DNA of 6,368 nt from an uncultured Lachnospiraceae bacterium (GTDB taxonomy: Bacteria > Bacillota > Clostridia > Lachnospirales > Lachnospiraceae), in contig CANPZR010000147.1 in assembly GCA_947589175.1 (NCBI GenBank), forward strand, positions 1 to 6,368. Reading direction: 5' to 3'. A program made the position numbers and the translations under genes. The notes beneath the pieces are model-generated. The model was not told the DNA's origin, searched no databases, and worked only from the letters and a program-made list of their open reading frames with translations. How positions within the stretch are numbered: position 1 is the first letter of the stretch; each line of letters opens with the position of its first letter. Below are positions 4,719 to 6,368 of this stretch, one piece after another.

Positions 4719-6287
4719 TTACCGGTAATAATCCAGCTTCTTTTCTATGCGCTCCATCAGGTACGCCACAATAAAGTTAAATACATAGTAGAAGATGCCC
4801 GCGATAAACAGCGGCATGAGCGACGCCTGCGCGGCGGCAATCTGCTTGGCCAGTGTAAACATCTCCGTATAGGCCAGGGCGAACGCCAGTGACGTGTCCT
4901 TTACCAGCGTGATTACCTCGTTTGTGACCGGCGGCATCACGCGCTTGACCATCTGCGGGAACAAGATGTGCAAAAATGTCTGGCCCCGGCTGTACCCCAT
5001 GATCATCGCCGCCTCCCGCTGCCCCGCCGGGATGCTCTGGAATCCGGAGCGGTAGATCTCGGCAAAGTATGCCGCGTAATTCAGGGAAAATCCCAGAATT
5101 ACCGCGATAAAACGATAGGAGTAGGACGTGTTGATGTGGAACGCGTAATAGGGCGCGAAAAATACGACTAAGAGCTGCAGCATAAGCGGCGTTCCCCTCA
5201 TGATGGAAATGTATATTTTCGCGATTGCCTGCAGCACGCGGAAGCGGGACATGCGGATGGCGCAGAGCCCCAGCCCGAGCGGCAGGGAAAACAAAAGCGT
5301 CAGAAGGAAAATAGCCAGCGTGGCAAGCATACCGCTGCCCAGTTGCTTTGCGACCTGGACCGGCGACATTTTATTCACTTTCGCCCCGGCGCCCTTGGTC
5401 GCCTCCTCTGTCTCCTCCGTCACCTTGGAGAGCTTGCTCGTGTCCACCTCCGGCACTTTGCCCCCATCTATATAGGTAGTGTCGTCAAAACTCAGGCAAA
5501 TGCTGTCGGATAAGCCCCACTCTTTCGCGATATTTTCAAAGGTTCCGTCGTAGAGCATCTCCAGCAGGGAAATCTGCACCTGATCTCTCAGCTCGGTGTT
5601 GCCCGGCTTAAAGCCGACGGCGTATTTTTCCGTGGAAAGCCGCTCGTCCAATACAGTAAAGACGTTCTCTTTGCCGGACAGCTGATAGGCGGCGACGCCG
5701 TAATCCATGGCGATGGCGTCCACCATGCCGCTCTCCAGATTCATAAAGGCGGAGTTGTAGTCCCCTACCTGCTGCAGTTCCTTGAGGGAAGCCTCAATTT
5801 TCCGGTTCTCCGCCGTGGCGTCCTCCCCAGTCAGCGCCGCTAACGCCGATGAATCCGTTTGTACGGCTAAGATTTTCCCCGCGAGGTCCGAGAGAGAGTG
5901 AATGTCGCCATCCTTCTTGACGATCACCACCTGGGAATTGTCCACATACGGCGTCGTCCAGGTGTAGTCGTCCTCCCGGCCGTTCATGGTAAAGCCGTTC
6001 CAGATACAGGAGATGGCGCCGGAATCCAGTTCTTTGTCCTTGGAATCCCAGGCAATCGGGCGCTTCACGAGTTCCCAGCCATTGCGTTGGCACACCTCCT
6101 CCGCCAGACTCAGATCGAACCCCACATACTCGCCGCTCTCGTCCAGATAGCCGTAAGGCGGGAATTCGGCGTCAAAGCCCACGATAAACTGCGTCGTCTC
6201 CGCCGCCTCTGCCGTACCCTGCCCGAAAGGCAAGCCTGTCAGCCCGACAAGAAGGCAGAGGAACGCGGATAAAATAAATTTTTTCAT
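4719..6287 (-). CDS. Amino-acid ABC transporter substrate-binding protein fused to permease
   Basis: This encodes 522 residues. The N-terminus is a signal sequence (MKKFILSAFLCLLVGLTGLP, likely cleavage near AEA at 26-28) without a proper lipobox. Residues about 32-265 form a family-3 solute-binding domain: VGFDAEFPPYGYLDESGEYV, then GFDLSLAEEV, R104 in NGFTMNGRED (expected to hold the substrate carboxylate), and D195 in VDAIAMDYG (expected to hold the amino group). A charged linker (about 270-308) leads to a HisM/GlnP-type permease (about 310-522). The permease has about five hydrophobic segments and the cytoplasmic EAA loop REAAMIMGYSRG...LFPQ (424-445), which docks the ATPase. The fusion tethers the binding domain outside the cell directly to the channel. 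A very strong AAGGAGG lies just before the ATG. Substrate specificity is not readable; polar or acidic/amide amino acids are plausible. Confidence 0.95.
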   Translation of the reverse strand: MKKFILSAFLCLLVGLTGLPFGQGTAEAAETTQFIVGFDAEFPPYGYLDESGEYVGFDLSLAEEVCQRNGWELVKRPIAWDSKDKELDSGAISCIWNGFTMNGREDDYTWTTPYVDNSQVVIVKKDGDIHSLSDLAGKILAVQTDSSALAALTGEDATAENRKIEASLKELQQVGDYNSAFMNLESGMVDAIAMDYGVAAYQLSGKENVFTVLDERLSTEKYAVGFKPGNTELRDQVQISLLEMLYDGTFENIAKEWGLSDSICLSFDDTTYIDGGKVPEVDTSKLSKVTEETEEATKGAGAKVNKMSPVQVAKQLGSGMLATLAIFLLTLLFSLPLGLGLCAIRMSRFRVLQAIAKIYISIMRGTPLMLQLLVVFFAPYYAFHINTSYSYRFIAVILGFSLNYAAYFAEIYRSGFQSIPAGQREAAMIMGYSRGQTFLHILFPQMVKRVMPPVTNEVITLVKDTSLAFALAYTEMFTLAKQIAAAQASLMPLFIAGIFYYVFNFIVAYLMERIEKKLDYYR

Positions 6288-6291
6288 ACAA

Positions 6292-6368
6292 TCCTCCTTG
6301 TTTTGCGAAGCAAAATCCGAGCCCCTCTGGGCGAGGAGAGGATTTTCCTCCTTGTTTTGCGAAGCAAA
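6292..6368 (-). repeat. Direct repeat of at least 23 bp in the leader of the transporter operon, each copy with a ribosome binding site
   Basis: The 23 bp at 6292-6314 recur identically at 6346-6368, offset by 54 bp. On the minus strand each copy reads TTTGCTTCGCAAAACAAGGA followed by GGA. It contains a 6-bp inverted repeat when the next base is included (TTTTGC-TTC-GCAAAA) and an AAGGAGG Shine-Dalgarno. The copy nearer the gene supplies the ribosome site for the 6287 start. The other copy has no ATG after its AAGGAGG. The right copy runs to the window edge, so the repeat may be longer. Confidence 0.85.
6312..6346 (-). promoter_or_regulatory. Nested hairpin between the two leader repeats
   Basis: AAAATCC (6312-6318) pairs with GGATTTT (6340-6346), enclosing a GCCC-CTCT-GGGC hairpin (6321-6332). 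On the minus strand the stem ends next to the duplicated TTTTGC-TTC-GCAAAA element and is not followed by a clean T-run. An alternative pairing joins GAGGA of the upstream Shine-Dalgarno with TCCTC (6338-6342), which would hide that site. The two foldings compete for 6340-6342, as in an attenuator-like leader, but no regulator is identified. Confidence 0.4.

Noticed and set aside
6292..6368. Terminal inverted repeats or ends of an insertion sequence
   Set aside because: The repeats are direct, not inverted, contain a Shine-Dalgarno, and enclose only about 30 bp of leader sequence.

Overview
The window looks like a chromosomal segment from a Gram-positive anaerobe of the Clostridia, most likely Lachnospiraceae. 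This is inferred from three things: strong AGGAGG-type ribosome binding sites, a lysine-rich Big_2-type Ig-like domain on a secreted CAP protein, and an amino-acid ABC transporter whose binding protein is fused to its permease. No rRNA, tRNA, CRISPR array or complete transposase is visible. Base composition is uneven. The left ~1.45 kb is AT-rich and reads like accessory DNA. The right part is GC-richer and reads like housekeeping DNA.

Left region (1-1452, + strand): an incomplete open frame runs in from the window edge. It is followed by two short overlapping genes of unknown function (107-487 and 481-666, translationally coupled), then a 159-bp gap with a 17-bp palindrome beside -10-like boxes. 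Next comes a very AT-rich gene (826-1452) for a 208-residue protein with a central hydrophobic hairpin and a C-terminal segment that may be a winged helix. I recognise none of these families.

Junction (1439-1775): just after the AT-rich gene, on the - strand, is a short remnant resembling the C-terminal half of Rpn / PD-(D/E)XK-type putative transposase proteins. It is truncated at both ends and marks an old rearrangement. The rest of this stretch holds only a small hairpin.

Middle (1776-3914, + strand): a well-formed promoter (TTGACA, 16-bp spacer, extended TAGAAT -10) and a 14-bp perfect palindrome in the leader precede a 644-residue secreted protein. Its order is signal peptide, Big_2-like domain, long Thr/Pro/Ala/Val linker built partly from 36-nt tandem repeats, then a CAP/SCP domain.

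Right (3838-6368): two staggered hairpins of opposite orientation separate the CAP gene from a convergent - strand operon. The operon encodes an amino-acid substrate-binding protein fused to its permease (4719-6287) and the matching ATPase (3929-4690). Together these would form a complete polar amino-acid importer: an extracellular binding domain tethered to the channel, with ATP hydrolysis by the separate subunit. Its leader carries a direct repeat of at least 23 bp, each copy including a Shine-Dalgarno core and a small hairpin.

I find no convincing complete novel system. The best candidates for new biology are the left AT-rich cluster and the duplicated leader of the transporter operon.
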